Positions 7,766-16,514 of a stretch of 51,020 bases of DNA are shown here, piece by piece. The notes below the pieces were generated by a model. It was not told the DNA's origin. It saw only the letters and a program-made list of their open reading frames with translations, and made no database searches. Where the stretch lies: contig CACERX010000005.1 of NCBI GenBank assembly GCA_902562015.1, forward strand, positions 1 through 51,020. The letters run 5' to 3'. Position 1 is the stretch's first letter. Every line of letters starts with the position of its first letter. Source of the DNA: an uncultured SAR324 cluster bacterium (GTDB lineage Bacteria; SAR324; NAC60-12). The position numbers and the translations under genes were made by a program.

Positions 7766-8761
7766 ATGCAAAACTTAGAAGAACTGCAGCAGTACATTTC
7801 TCAGTTGACAGATGAGTCGATTTTAACCGGACATACAGTAGTTGCGGCTCCTGATTGTTTGCCTACACCATGTTTCCCGGATATAATCAGCAAAGTTCTT
7901 GGAATGCTAACTGAAAATGAATGGGATGATCTTTCTGAGCGTGCACAAAACTATCTCAAATGGATTACTGTAAAAGCTGAATCCATAGACGCCCTTGCTC
8001 CGAGGCCGTTGCATTCGAGGACATGCGGTTTTGAGCTACTTTCTATAGATAGAGATTGTAACAATTTTGGTGAGATAGTTTCTCGTTCACAAGAATTGAA
8101 TATCCCCTCTGTACTCATTCGTTTTGCTTCATTGATTGCAACATTTCTAATGGTACGTCTCCTGCGTCAACATATGAAACGTGACAATATTCTGATGCCA
8201 TCATTGACTTTTACTCAAAACGTTGATTCAAACTATCTAAATTATCCGCGTACTTTGAAAATTTTGTTGGAATTGTTTCCGGAATATCAGCAAATGTTTT
8301 ATTTTGAAATAAATGAAGAAATTACTGAAGACTATCTGAAAACTATTCGGACTCTTGCAAAGGATTTAGGGATCCGTCTTGCTTTGGATGACACTAATAA
8401 AATGGATTCTCATGTCCATCTTCAACTGCTTGATCTTGCTCATTGGATAAAGATTGATTTTCAGGCGACAGAATTGCTGGAAGAACAGCTTATTGCAGGT
8501 AATGGTGATAAAATAATTTTTCATTTTGAGCAATACGCTCAAGGTGCAAAATCTCCTGTAATTGTTTTTGAGGGGCTAACCGAAAATTCTCCATTAAAAG
8601 TTTTTCTTGAACAGCGCTGGAAACAAAGCAGCACAGAACTTTATTATCAAAGCAGGGAAAGGTCTCCTGTTCCACCATGGAATAAGTATTTTGGCTTAAT
8701 TCAAAATTATCATGAAGACAAGTATGGTCTATTTTTTAAAGGCTTAATAAATGAGAAGTAA
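7766..8761 (+). CDS. Degenerate EAL-domain-like protein
   Basis: 331 residues. From about residue 105 the pattern resembles an EAL (cyclic-di-GMP phosphodiesterase) barrel. FYFEINEEITEDYL corresponds to the usual LEITE strand, IRLALDDTNKMDSH to ALDDFG, HWIKIDFQ to DYIKID, and VIVFEGLTE to IAEGVE. The E-A-L triplet itself and its partner residues are not present where expected. The Asp pair of ALDD is kept, so cyclic-di-GMP hydrolysis is doubtful and a binding or scaffold role is possible (inference). The N-terminal 100 residues are unrecognised. No signal peptide or transmembrane helix is seen. The end overlaps the next gene by 11 bases, implying translational coupling to an exported FG-GAP lipoprotein. 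Confidence 0.6.
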   Translation: MQNLEELQQYISQLTDESILTGHTVVAAPDCLPTPCFPDIISKVLGMLTENEWDDLSERAQNYLKWITVKAESIDALAPRPLHSRTCGFELLSIDRDCNNFGEIVSRSQELNIPSVLIRFASLIATFLMVRLLRQHMKRDNILMPSLTFTQNVDSNYLNYPRTLKILLELFPEYQQMFYFEINEEITEDYLKTIRTLAKDLGIRLALDDTNKMDSHVHLQLLDLAHWIKIDFQATELLEEQLIAGNGDKIIFHFEQYAQGAKSPVIVFEGLTENSPLKVFLEQRWKQSSTELYYQSRERSPVPPWNKYFGLIQNYHEDKYGLFFKGLINEK

Positions 8762-10037
8762 TTCATATCTTGTCGAATATTTTCGGACCGGTTTATTATT
8801 TTTGATACTTGGATTTGGAATAATATTCTACGGTTGCAATTCATCAGACTCACCTTTTCAAACAAGTACCGGCCCCTCTAGTGCCTCAGGGACTGTTTTT
8901 GAGACTCCTTTAGAATTTGAATCAGGTGAAAATCCTATAAGCATCGTTTCTGGCGACTTCAATGGAGACAATGAAATAGATCTTGTGGTTGCAAGCTCTA
9001 GAAAGCAGGACGGAATTTCAACAACATCAGATGGAACATTAACCCTTTTACAGTATTCATCTTCTTCAAACAGTCGTTTCCCCTTTGTTTCGAGTACTAT
9101 TAGTCCGACTACAGAGGAATGGAGACAGGATATAGTTTCAATTGATTATTCAGGAGACAACATTTCTGATTTAGTAGTTACAAATACTGATGATAATAAA
9201 ATTAAATTTTTACTCAATGATGGTAGTGCAAATTTTTCTGATAACGGTAGTGTAGATGTCGGCGATGTCCCTTTGAGCATAATTTCAGGAGACTGGAACA
9301 ATGACAATCAAACTGATCTGGGTGTAGTAAACCGTGGCGACAGCAGTGTTTCCATACTTCAAAACAGTAACGGAGTTTTTTCTTTATCCCAGACCTTATC
9401 AGTTGATGAGCGCCCAATCCGAATAGTAAGTGGTGACTGGGATGCAGATTCTGATCTGGATTTAGCAGTATTATTGAGAGACAGTACTCAGATTCAAATC
9501 TGGCTTAACACCGGGACGGGTTCTTTTAGTAAACAGTCTTCTAGCTATTCTGTTGGAAGTTCTCCAATAGACATGATTACAGGGGACTGGGATTGTGACG
9601 ATAATCTTGATCTTGCTGTAAGTAATTCCGGCGAGGATACTATCTCACTAATTTATGGGGAAGGAAACGGGATTTTTGCTTCACCTGTCGCTATAAGTAT
9701 TGGAAGAGGTCCTGGATCAATGACTTCAGCAGATTTTAATAATGACAATAAAATGGATTTTGTTGTCGGACACCGATTTCTTGTTAGCACCCCAGGAGTT
9801 GCGCTATTAACTGGAGACTTTTCATTGACTCTTAGCGACACATCTTCAGCTACAGGCTATGCATCATCAGTTTCCTTTGCCGCTACTACAGAAGAGGATG
9901 GAGCACCACCAGCAGAAATAATCATTATCGATGCAGATAATGATTCAAAACTTGACCTGTTAATTACACTACCTTTAGTCAAAAAATTAGCGGTGTTATT
10001 TGGGAATCAATATACCGGAAGTCTAACCTGCCCCTGA
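8751..10037 (+). CDS. FG-GAP/VCBS-repeat lipoprotein
   Basis: 428 residues. A hydrophobic N-terminus ends in the lipobox FYGC at about residue 29, so it is a predicted lipoprotein. The rest is a run of about seven Asp-rich repeats of the form GD-[FW]-[ND]-x-D-N-x-x-D-L-x-V. Examples are SGDFNGDNEIDLVVAS, SGDWNNDNQTDLGVVN, SGDWDADSDLDLAVLL, TGDWDCDDNLDLAVSN and SADFNNDNKMDFVVGH. These are calcium-binding FG-GAP/VCBS repeats, expected to form an integrin-like seven-bladed beta-propeller outside the inner membrane. The ligand is unknown. It starts inside the end of the EAL-like gene, so the two are co-expressed. Confidence 0.8.
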   Translation: MRSNSYLVEYFRTGLLFLILGFGIIFYGCNSSDSPFQTSTGPSSASGTVFETPLEFESGENPISIVSGDFNGDNEIDLVVASSRKQDGISTTSDGTLTLLQYSSSSNSRFPFVSSTISPTTEEWRQDIVSIDYSGDNISDLVVTNTDDNKIKFLLNDGSANFSDNGSVDVGDVPLSIISGDWNNDNQTDLGVVNRGDSSVSILQNSNGVFSLSQTLSVDERPIRIVSGDWDADSDLDLAVLLRDSTQIQIWLNTGTGSFSKQSSSYSVGSSPIDMITGDWDCDDNLDLAVSNSGEDTISLIYGEGNGIFASPVAISIGRGPGSMTSADFNNDNKMDFVVGHRFLVSTPGVALLTGDFSLTLSDTSSATGYASSVSFAATTEEDGAPPAEIIIIDADNDSKLDLLITLPLVKKLAVLFGNQYTGSLTCP

Positions 10038-10187
10038 AGTTATAATTACAATTTTTACGAAAAGTAGTGTGAAAATTTTACTATTTTCGTCATTTATCTT
10101 AAACATGTTAAAATACGATGATAAATTCTTTTGAAGATCTTTTTTCAAATTATTGTTTCAAGAATGAGAATGTTAAGGTTTTAATGT

Positions 10188-10196
10188 TGGTATAAA
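10188..10196 (+). promoter_or_regulatory. Extended -10 promoter candidate
   Basis: TG-G-TATAAA (10188-10196) fits an extended -10 element, about 58 bases before the CcsA-like gene. No clear -35 is seen. The remainder of the 216-base gap is AT-rich with nothing further recognised. Confidence 0.4.
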
Positions 10197-10253
10197 TATT
10201 CTGCAAAAATTTTTTAATTAAAGTATAAAACACTATATTTAAATATATAAAAA

Positions 10254-11090
10254 ATGCTTATTAGTGGGACCTGGACTGCTTTTTTGCTTTACATTGTTAC
10301 TGGATTAGCCGGTATATATTTCTCAGCTTTCAAGGAAGAGTCTAAGGCCAGATTTATTAAACATACACTAGTTTTAGGAATGCGTACTGCTTGGTGTATC
10401 CATACAGTTACGCTAATTGGAATGCTTTGGTACAAGGCAATTTGGCCAGCAACTTTTGTGAGTGATATCCTTAATATTCTGGCATGGGCCAGTATGGTTT
10501 TCGTTCAGGCTTTGCATGAAAGTGTAATGAGTTTAGTCAATCCTTACATTATACGATTATTTGCAATACTTCTTCTGGGAATGTCACTGGTATTTTACGA
10601 GTGGAAAGTAATGCCTGATTTAATGGTAATTGATCAAACATGGTTTTTTCAGGTTTTGCTTGGGACACACATTATAATTCTGCTTGCAGGATATGTGATG
10701 CTGGGCGTTGCCTGTGTTGCAAGCATAATTTTTCTTTATCAGGAACATCGTCTCAAAACAAAGCTTTTGACGTCAATCATGGTTCGTTTCCCTGCTTTAG
10801 GAACCTTAGATAGAATAAGCTGGCAGGGTTCGCTCTGGGGGTTTCTTGCTTTGAGCATTGGCATAATGCTTGGTATAATAATTAATAGAGGAGATCAAAG
10901 TCTTTTAGCCGAAATTCGTTTTATTTCTTCAATCAGTGCATGGCTTGTTTTTGCCGTTTTATTGCTTCTAAGACAAATGAGAGCATTACGTTCAAAGTGG
11001 ATTGCGCTCTGGCCTATCGCAGGATTTACTTTAGCTCTTGTGTCTCTTTTTTCAGAAATTTTGCGTATGAACCCTCAAACACTTCCATAA
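10254..11090 (+). CDS. CcsA/HemX/YpjD-family membrane protein (cytochrome c assembly domain)
   Basis: 278 residues with about eight hydrophobic helices. Family features are conserved His residues in AWCIHTVTLIGML and LLGTHIIILLAGYVMLGVACVASIIFLYQE, and the segment LGTLDRISWQGSLWGFLALSIGIMLG. This is the pattern of the CcsA/CcmC/HemX/YpjD superfamily. Members handle haem in cytochrome c maturation or, as HemX, influence glutamyl-tRNA reductase levels. The WWD haem-handling motif of true CcsA/CcmC is not obvious, which favours the HemX/YpjD branch (inference). Unlike many hemX genes it is not next to hemA, which lies 21 kb away. The start has no Shine-Dalgarno sequence. Confidence 0.75.
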   Translation: MLISGTWTAFLLYIVTGLAGIYFSAFKEESKARFIKHTLVLGMRTAWCIHTVTLIGMLWYKAIWPATFVSDILNILAWASMVFVQALHESVMSLVNPYIIRLFAILLLGMSLVFYEWKVMPDLMVIDQTWFFQVLLGTHIIILLAGYVMLGVACVASIIFLYQEHRLKTKLLTSIMVRFPALGTLDRISWQGSLWGFLALSIGIMLGIIINRGDQSLLAEIRFISSISAWLVFAVLLLLRQMRALRSKWIALWPIAGFTLALVSLFSEILRMNPQTLP

Positions 11091-11113
11091 ACCGAACTTA
11101 CATTAATTGAATA

Positions 11114-12106
11114 ATGCAGTCTATTCAGCAGCAGATTGAATCCAATGTTAGAACCAAAAAGATTCCTTTTGAAACAATAATTAAGGAAAACGAATATTAT
11201 ATAAAGAAGGTTCAAAATGCTGTAAAAAAAAATATAGGAATTTCTCTGCCTTTTTCTTCTGAAATTACAGATCATATCTTGGCATCTTACAAAAGGCCTA
11301 CTCGCGCCCTGGTTTTACTTAAATCAGCAAGTTTATTTGATAAGCCTGATCAAGCTGTTTTTGATATAGGCAGTACTCTGGAATTATTAAATACTGCTTC
11401 AAACTTACACCAGTATATTAAAACTACGGAGAATTCTAGGCGTTTAAATAAACACAATAAAAACATTTGGGGTAACGAAGTAAGTGTTTTACTGGGAGAT
11501 TACCTGCTTTCTATATCATTTCAAATTTTAACACGGTTAGGAAACTTGGATATTTTAGAAAGTATATCATTGGCCACCCAAAATATTTCATACGGACAGG
11601 TTCTTGAAATTTCCGAACCTACTCATTCTGCAACTATAAAACACTGGAGAAGAGTCATAAGTGGTAAATTTGCAGGCTTGTTTGGAGCTGGTGCACAAAG
11701 TGCTGCCTATTGGGCCGGCGCTGACAATTTAACTGCGTCAATTTTATTTTCTTTTGGTGAACATATTGGTATGGCAGTACAACTTAAAACTGATTTGAAT
11801 GATCTAGGTAACAAAAATCTTGTAAAGCAAAAAATAAAAAATAATGAATTGTGGTCACCAATTTGTTTTTTGCTTCATGAATGCATACCTAAAAATCAAA
11901 GTCTTAAAATTTTAAAAGAGCTGCAAGATGAATTTAAAGATCCTGAAACTGTAAATGAAATTATTAATTTGATTAAGCAACATGATTTGACTGACATGAT
12001 TAAATCTAAAGCCGAAAATGAGCTGAAGATGGCAAAAGAATGTCTTTTAAATCTTGAAATTGACATTCGCCCACTCTTAAACCTTACTCAATTTTCAGTT
12101 ATTTAA
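11114..12106 (+). CDS. Polyprenyl diphosphate synthase homologue without the first Asp-rich motif
   Basis: 330 residues with the overall trans-isoprenyl diphosphate synthase pattern. ELLNTASNLH leads to the place of the first DDxxD motif, but residues 100-104 are QYIKT. WGNEVSVLLGDYLLS matches the conserved post-motif helix, and SGKFAGLFGAGAQSAAYWAG matches the KTA-LF region. The second Asp-rich motif (DDxLD) is reduced to TDLND at 226-230. The N-terminal GGKRLRP motif is SYKRPTRAL. The loss of the Mg-diphosphate ligands argues against normal prenyl transfer. A regulatory or partner subunit, like the non-catalytic chains of heteromeric synthases, is possible (inference). It sits 23 bases after the CcsA-like gene and one base before the isomerase gene. 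Confidence 0.7.
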   Translation: MQSIQQQIESNVRTKKIPFETIIKENEYYIKKVQNAVKKNIGISLPFSSEITDHILASYKRPTRALVLLKSASLFDKPDQAVFDIGSTLELLNTASNLHQYIKTTENSRRLNKHNKNIWGNEVSVLLGDYLLSISFQILTRLGNLDILESISLATQNISYGQVLEISEPTHSATIKHWRRVISGKFAGLFGAGAQSAAYWAGADNLTASILFSFGEHIGMAVQLKTDLNDLGNKNLVKQKIKNNELWSPICFLLHECIPKNQSLKILKELQDEFKDPETVNEIINLIKQHDLTDMIKSKAENELKMAKECLLNLEIDIRPLLNLTQFSVI

Positions 12107-12107
12107 A

Positions 12108-12920
12108 ATGCCTGATTCTTTAATGATTAAAATTGATTCTAATGTAGCAGAAGTAGAAATTAATCGTCCGGATCATGCTAACGCAATAGACGAAGAATTA
12201 TGGTTTGCCATTGGAAATATTTTTAGTGAACTAGAGGAAAGCAAAAGTGTACGTGTCTGTATTCTTAGCGGTGTTGGCAGTAATTTTACTTCCGGAATAG
12301 ATTTAAAATATTTACAGCACCTATCAAAGGAAATTGAAAACTATGATTGTGAGGGCAGAAAGCGTGAATTTTTAAGAAATAAAATCTTAAAGCTTCAAGC
12401 AGCATTCTCACAAATAGAAAGATGTAGTAAACCTGTAATTGCTGCAATTCATGGAGGATGTATAGGCGCAGGTGTTGATTTGATTAGTGCATGTGACATT
12501 AGATATTCGACTAAAGAAGCTGTTTTTCAAATTAAAGAAATTGATCTTGGAATTACCGCAGATGTTGGAACGTTGCAACGATTACCTCATCTGATTCCTC
12601 AGGGAATTGTCAGGGAGTTAGCCTTTACAGGGAGGAATTTTTCCGGGAATGAAGCTCTATCGTTGGGATTGGTCAACAACTGTTATGAAGATAAGAAAAC
12701 CATGATGACTGAAGTCAGAGAAATTGCAAAGCAAATAGCAAGTAAATCTCCGTTAGCAATTCGTGGAGTTAAAGAAATGCTAATTTATTCACGTGATCAT
12801 TCTGTAGCATCTGGATTAAATTACGTGGCAACATGGAACTCAGCAATGCTTTTGTCATCTGATCTCGAAGAATCAATAATGGCTTTTTTGCAAAAAAGAC
12901 CTCCGGAATATAATGACTGA
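12108..12920 (+). CDS. Delta(3,5)-delta(2,4)-dienoyl-CoA isomerase-like enoyl-CoA hydratase family protein
   Basis: 270 residues of the crotonase fold. The block IHGGCIGAGVDLISACDIRY and FQIKEIDLGITADVGTLQRL closely follows eukaryotic ECH1 (dienoyl-CoA isomerase). The three residues known from rat ECH1 are kept: Asp in GVD, Glu in KEID and Asp in TADVG. ECH1 moves double bonds in beta-oxidation of odd-position unsaturated fatty acids. The oxyanion-hole segments SGIDLKYL and AAIHGGCIG are also present. The C-terminus KRPPEY is typical for the family. It follows the preceding gene by one base, suggesting co-translation. Confidence 0.85.
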   Translation: MPDSLMIKIDSNVAEVEINRPDHANAIDEELWFAIGNIFSELEESKSVRVCILSGVGSNFTSGIDLKYLQHLSKEIENYDCEGRKREFLRNKILKLQAAFSQIERCSKPVIAAIHGGCIGAGVDLISACDIRYSTKEAVFQIKEIDLGITADVGTLQRLPHLIPQGIVRELAFTGRNFSGNEALSLGLVNNCYEDKKTMMTEVREIAKQIASKSPLAIRGVKEMLIYSRDHSVASGLNYVATWNSAMLLSSDLEESIMAFLQKRPPEYND

Positions 12921-13020
12921 CATTCACCTATTATCTGGTGTTTTGATTAAAATTATTTTTTAAACGTTCAAACAGGAGGAAAAAATATAATCATTTTATC
13001 AATTTATCTAAAAACTAAAT

Positions 13021-16000
13021 ATGATTCCCCGACTAAGTTTATCTGAAAAAATTCCACAATTTGTGCAAAATTTTCTCGAAGAACTGCGTCAGAGTAATTT
13101 CTCCGGAAAAATTAATCATGATTATGCGACACGTATTGTAACTTCTACTGACAACAGCATATATCAGGTTTTACCTCAAGCAATTATTTCACCAAAAAAT
13201 ATAAGTGACATACAGACTGTAATGTCAATTGCTGAAAAAAAACAGTTTCGCAAAAAAATAAAAATCACAGCTCGTGGAGGGGGTACAGGTACAAACGGGC
13301 AGTCACTCTCAGAAGGAATTGTTCTTGATTGTTCGCGTTTTATGAATCGCATTCTTGAAATTAATCTCAAACAGGGTTGGGTAAGAGTAGAACCTGGAGT
13401 AGTTTTGGATCAGTTGAATAAATATCTGGAACCAAATAATGTTTTTTTTGCACCTGATTTGTCTCCTAGTAACAGGGCGACACTAGGAGGTATGGTTAAT
13501 ACTGACGCATGTGGGAAAGGTTCGAGAATACACGGACGAACCAGCAATCATGTAATGCAACTCTCATGTGTACTCTCTAACGGTGAATTATTAAAATCTA
13601 TTCCACTTGATGAATTTGCCTTAAGTGAATATAAGAACAAACCTGGTCTTACCGGAAAAATATTTAATGTAGTAGAAGAGATAGTTTCTAGAAAAGCAGA
13701 ACTTATTGATAAGGTTTTCCCTAAAATGAACCGTTTCATGACAGGGTATAATCTTGCCAAAGTATATGGAAATACTGAAAACAGATTCAATCTCAACTAT
13801 TTGCTTTGCGGATCAGAAGGGACATTGGCAGTTGTATGCGAAGCAAAATTACGTTTGACTAAGCTTCCAAAATACAAGCTCCTCCTTGTAGTGAAATACG
13901 AGAATTTTGATGATGCCCTTAGTGATGCAGAAATATTGGTTGAGTCTGATCCTTCAGCAATTGAGACAATTGATGAGAAAATCCTCAGTTTGGCTAGAAC
14001 TGACGAAATATATAATAAAATAAAGTCATTCATTGCTGATGAAACAGATAATTTCGGAAGAAAAATGCGTCCCACCCGTACGATAAATCTCATTGAATTC
14101 AGTGGTAATAACAAGAACAAACTGGAACGGAGAATTAAATCATTATGCAAAATTATCGAACTAAACAAAAATAAATCTAGAAAAGCAACAGGTTATTACA
14201 AAACAACTAATCCAAAAGAAATCAATGATCTTTGGAATTTGCGTAAAAAAGGCGTAGGACTTTTAGGAAAGACAGCAGGAGAAAGGAAACCAATCCCTTT
14301 TGTGGAAGATACAGCAGTTCCCGTAAAAAATTTGGCTAGATATATCAGTGATTTTAAAAAACTACTAGATTCCTATGACCTGGAATATGCAATGTATGGG
14401 CATGTAGACGTGGGATGTTTACATGTGCGTCCTGCTCTAGACTTAAAAAAGCCTGATGAGGAAGCATGGGTGAGAGAGCTGTCAGATCAGGTTGTTGAGC
14501 TGGTGAAAAAATATGGTGGTGTTATGTGGAGCGAACACGGCCGTGGTTTTCGTAGTGAATACACAGTTGATTTTTTTGGTGAGGAATTGAATCAAGATTT
14601 ACAACATATTAAAGAAGCTTTCGATCCAAACAATCGGCTAAATCCGGGAAAAATAGTCACACCTTTCTCACATAAAGATCCTGTACTAACCATAGAGGGC
14701 CCTTTACGTGGACACAAAGAACGTAAGATACATCAGGATTATCTTAAAGAATATCAGTCTGCCATTCAATGTAATGGTAATGCGGCTTGCTTAGATTATG
14801 CCCACGACAGTGTCATGTGTCCTTCTTCAAAAGTTACCCGTGAAAATATTCATTCTCCCAAAGGCAGGGCTTCATTGATACGTGAATGGCTAAGGCAGAT
14901 TTCTTTGAAACAGCAAAAAACTCTTCCAGAAAAAAAATGTAAAGGTGTGATGCAAGATCTTCTAACCAAATTTTGTAATACATTGCGCAAAATGAAGGGT
15001 GAGTATGATTTTTCCCATGAGGTTTATGAATCCATGGCAGGGTGTTTAGTCTGTAAAGCATGCGTAACTCAATGTCCAGTAAATGTTGACGTTCCAGAAT
15101 TTCGGTCAAAATTTCTGGAACTTTATCATTCCCGTTACTTTCATCCTATTAAAGACTATCTCGTGGGAGCAACAGAAAGTTTAGGTCGCTTATTTTCACA
15201 AATGCCTTTTATGATAAACACGTTTTTAAGTCTCTCTTTTTGTAGGGAATTATTTAAAAATAAGATTGGCTTAATAGATTTTCCGTTATATAGTCCTGAA
15301 TCTGTAAGAAAGAGTCTTTTGGATTATGATCAAACTGTATTTAAATTGGATGATCTATATACACTTTCTACTGAAGAATCTAAAAGTAGTGTAATTCTTC
15401 TTCAAGATGCATTCACGTCATTTTATGAATCCCAAGTTGTAGTTGAATTTTATCAGTTGCTAAAGAAATTGGGTTTTTCAGTTTATGTAGCTCCTTTTCA
15501 TCCAAATGGTAAACCATTGCATATCAAAGGATTCTTAAAAAAATTCAGGAATGTTGCAGAAAGAAATATAAAATGGCTTACACATGTTGGTGGATCAGGA
15601 ATCCCTATTGTCGGGCTTGATCCGAGTATTGTACTAACTTATCGAGATGAATATATTAAAATTCTTGGACAAAACAATCTTAAAATAAAAGTTTTACTCC
15701 CACAAGAATTTTTAATGATGAATCGAGATAATTGCAGGAAGCATTCAGTTAAATCAATGCAAAATTTTGAAGAATATCATTTGCTCGGGCATTGTACTGA
15801 AAAAACTACAGCTGAAAGTTCACTTGAACTTTGGAAGGATGTTTTCGATTTGTTTGGTCTAGATTTAATGCTCATTAATTCAGGTTGCTGTGGAATGGCA
15901 GGAACATACGGACATGAAACAGAGCATTATGAAGAGTCACTAGGTATATACAATTTAAGTTGGAGAAAAAAAATTCCAGAGGATCCATTTTTTAGGCAAA

Positions 16001-16110
16001 AAATATTGGCTACAGGTTTTTCATGCCGCAGTCAGGTTATGCGTTTTGATGGATTTCGCCCACTTCATCCAGTGCAGGCTTTGTTAAGAGAAATTAAGTC
16101 TTTTGTCTAA
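13021..16110 (+). CDS. ydiJ: YdiJ-type FAD/Fe-S D-2-hydroxyacid (2-hydroxyglutarate) dehydrogenase
   Basis: 1029 residues, close to the ~1018 of Escherichia coli YdiJ, which it resembles from the first residues (NFLEELRQSNFSG, STDNSIYQVLPQAI). The FAD-binding domain has RGGGTGTNGQSLSEGI, WVRVEPGVVLDQLN and LSPSNRATLGGMVNTDACG. The FAD-linked oxidase C-terminal domain ends near PNNRLNPGKIV. The Fe-S part has CNGNAAC (about residue 584), CLVCKACVTQCPVN (about 674) and one Cys-Cys-Gly motif, SGCCGMAG (about 955). YdiJ oxidises D-2-hydroxyglutarate and related hydroxyacids. Substrate is by homology only. The start ATG has no nearby ribosome site; a strong AGGAGG lies 41 bases upstream at 12974-12979. 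Confidence 0.92.
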   Translation: MIPRLSLSEKIPQFVQNFLEELRQSNFSGKINHDYATRIVTSTDNSIYQVLPQAIISPKNISDIQTVMSIAEKKQFRKKIKITARGGGTGTNGQSLSEGIVLDCSRFMNRILEINLKQGWVRVEPGVVLDQLNKYLEPNNVFFAPDLSPSNRATLGGMVNTDACGKGSRIHGRTSNHVMQLSCVLSNGELLKSIPLDEFALSEYKNKPGLTGKIFNVVEEIVSRKAELIDKVFPKMNRFMTGYNLAKVYGNTENRFNLNYLLCGSEGTLAVVCEAKLRLTKLPKYKLLLVVKYENFDDALSDAEILVESDPSAIETIDEKILSLARTDEIYNKIKSFIADETDNFGRKMRPTRTINLIEFSGNNKNKLERRIKSLCKIIELNKNKSRKATGYYKTTNPKEINDLWNLRKKGVGLLGKTAGERKPIPFVEDTAVPVKNLARYISDFKKLLDSYDLEYAMYGHVDVGCLHVRPALDLKKPDEEAWVRELSDQVVELVKKYGGVMWSEHGRGFRSEYTVDFFGEELNQDLQHIKEAFDPNNRLNPGKIVTPFSHKDPVLTIEGPLRGHKERKIHQDYLKEYQSAIQCNGNAACLDYAHDSVMCPSSKVTRENIHSPKGRASLIREWLRQISLKQQKTLPEKKCKGVMQDLLTKFCNTLRKMKGEYDFSHEVYESMAGCLVCKACVTQCPVNVDVPEFRSKFLELYHSRYFHPIKDYLVGATESLGRLFSQMPFMINTFLSLSFCRELFKNKIGLIDFPLYSPESVRKSLLDYDQTVFKLDDLYTLSTEESKSSVILLQDAFTSFYESQVVVEFYQLLKKLGFSVYVAPFHPNGKPLHIKGFLKKFRNVAERNIKWLTHVGGSGIPIVGLDPSIVLTYRDEYIKILGQNNLKIKVLLPQEFLMMNRDNCRKHSVKSMQNFEEYHLLGHCTEKTTAESSLELWKDVFDLFGLDLMLINSGCCGMAGTYGHETEHYEESLGIYNLSWRKKIPEDPFFRQKILATGFSCRSQVMRFDGFRPLHPVQALLREIKSFV

Positions 16111-16126
16111 CTTAATTAATTTGCTC

Positions 16127-16142
16127 CAAATCAATTGATTTG
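16127..16142. repeat. 16-base perfect palindrome between ydiJ and csaA
   Basis: CAAATCAATTGATTTG reads the same on both strands. It sits 17 bases after the ydiJ stop codon and 17 before csaA. It could be a protein-binding site for csaA expression or a weak hairpin; there is no following T-run, so a terminator is unlikely. Confidence 0.4.
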
Positions 16143-16158
16143 ATCCTTTAAATATTCT

Positions 16159-16494
16159 ATGAAAGAAATTACTTTTGAGGAATTCACAAACTTTGAAATA
16201 CGCACAGGAACAATACTCGAGGTAAATCTTAACTCCAAAGCAATTAAACCAGCATACAAGCTAACAATAGATTTTGGTCCTTTGGGAACTAAAACTAGTT
16301 CTGCACAGATTACGAAAAATTACAGTCCTGAAAAATTAATTGGTCTGCAAATAACAGCAGTGGTAAATTTCCCAGTTAAATATATTGCAGGAGTTAAATC
16401 GGAAGTGCTGGTGCTTGGAGCTTGTTCTCAAAATAAAGATGTTATCCTGCTTACTCCACTAGAATCAGTTGAAGATGGCTCGCTTGTAAGTTGA
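16159..16494 (+). CDS. csaA: CsaA tRNA-binding domain protein
   Basis: 111 residues, full length for CsaA. Diagnostic stretches are NFEIRTGTILEVNLN, YKLTIDFGPLG, SSAQITKNYSPEKLIGLQI and VKSEVLVLGA. The protein is a dimeric OB fold that binds tRNA and, in Bacillus subtilis, has been linked to chaperone activity in protein export. It has no signal peptide and acts in the cytoplasm. It converges with the acyltransferase gene, whose stop lies about 20 bases away on the other strand. Confidence 0.93.
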   Translation: MKEITFEEFTNFEIRTGTILEVNLNSKAIKPAYKLTIDFGPLGTKTSSAQITKNYSPEKLIGLQITAVVNFPVKYIAGVKSEVLVLGACSQNKDVILLTPLESVEDGSLVS

Positions 16495-16514
16495 GTAATC
16501 GTACACATAATTGA

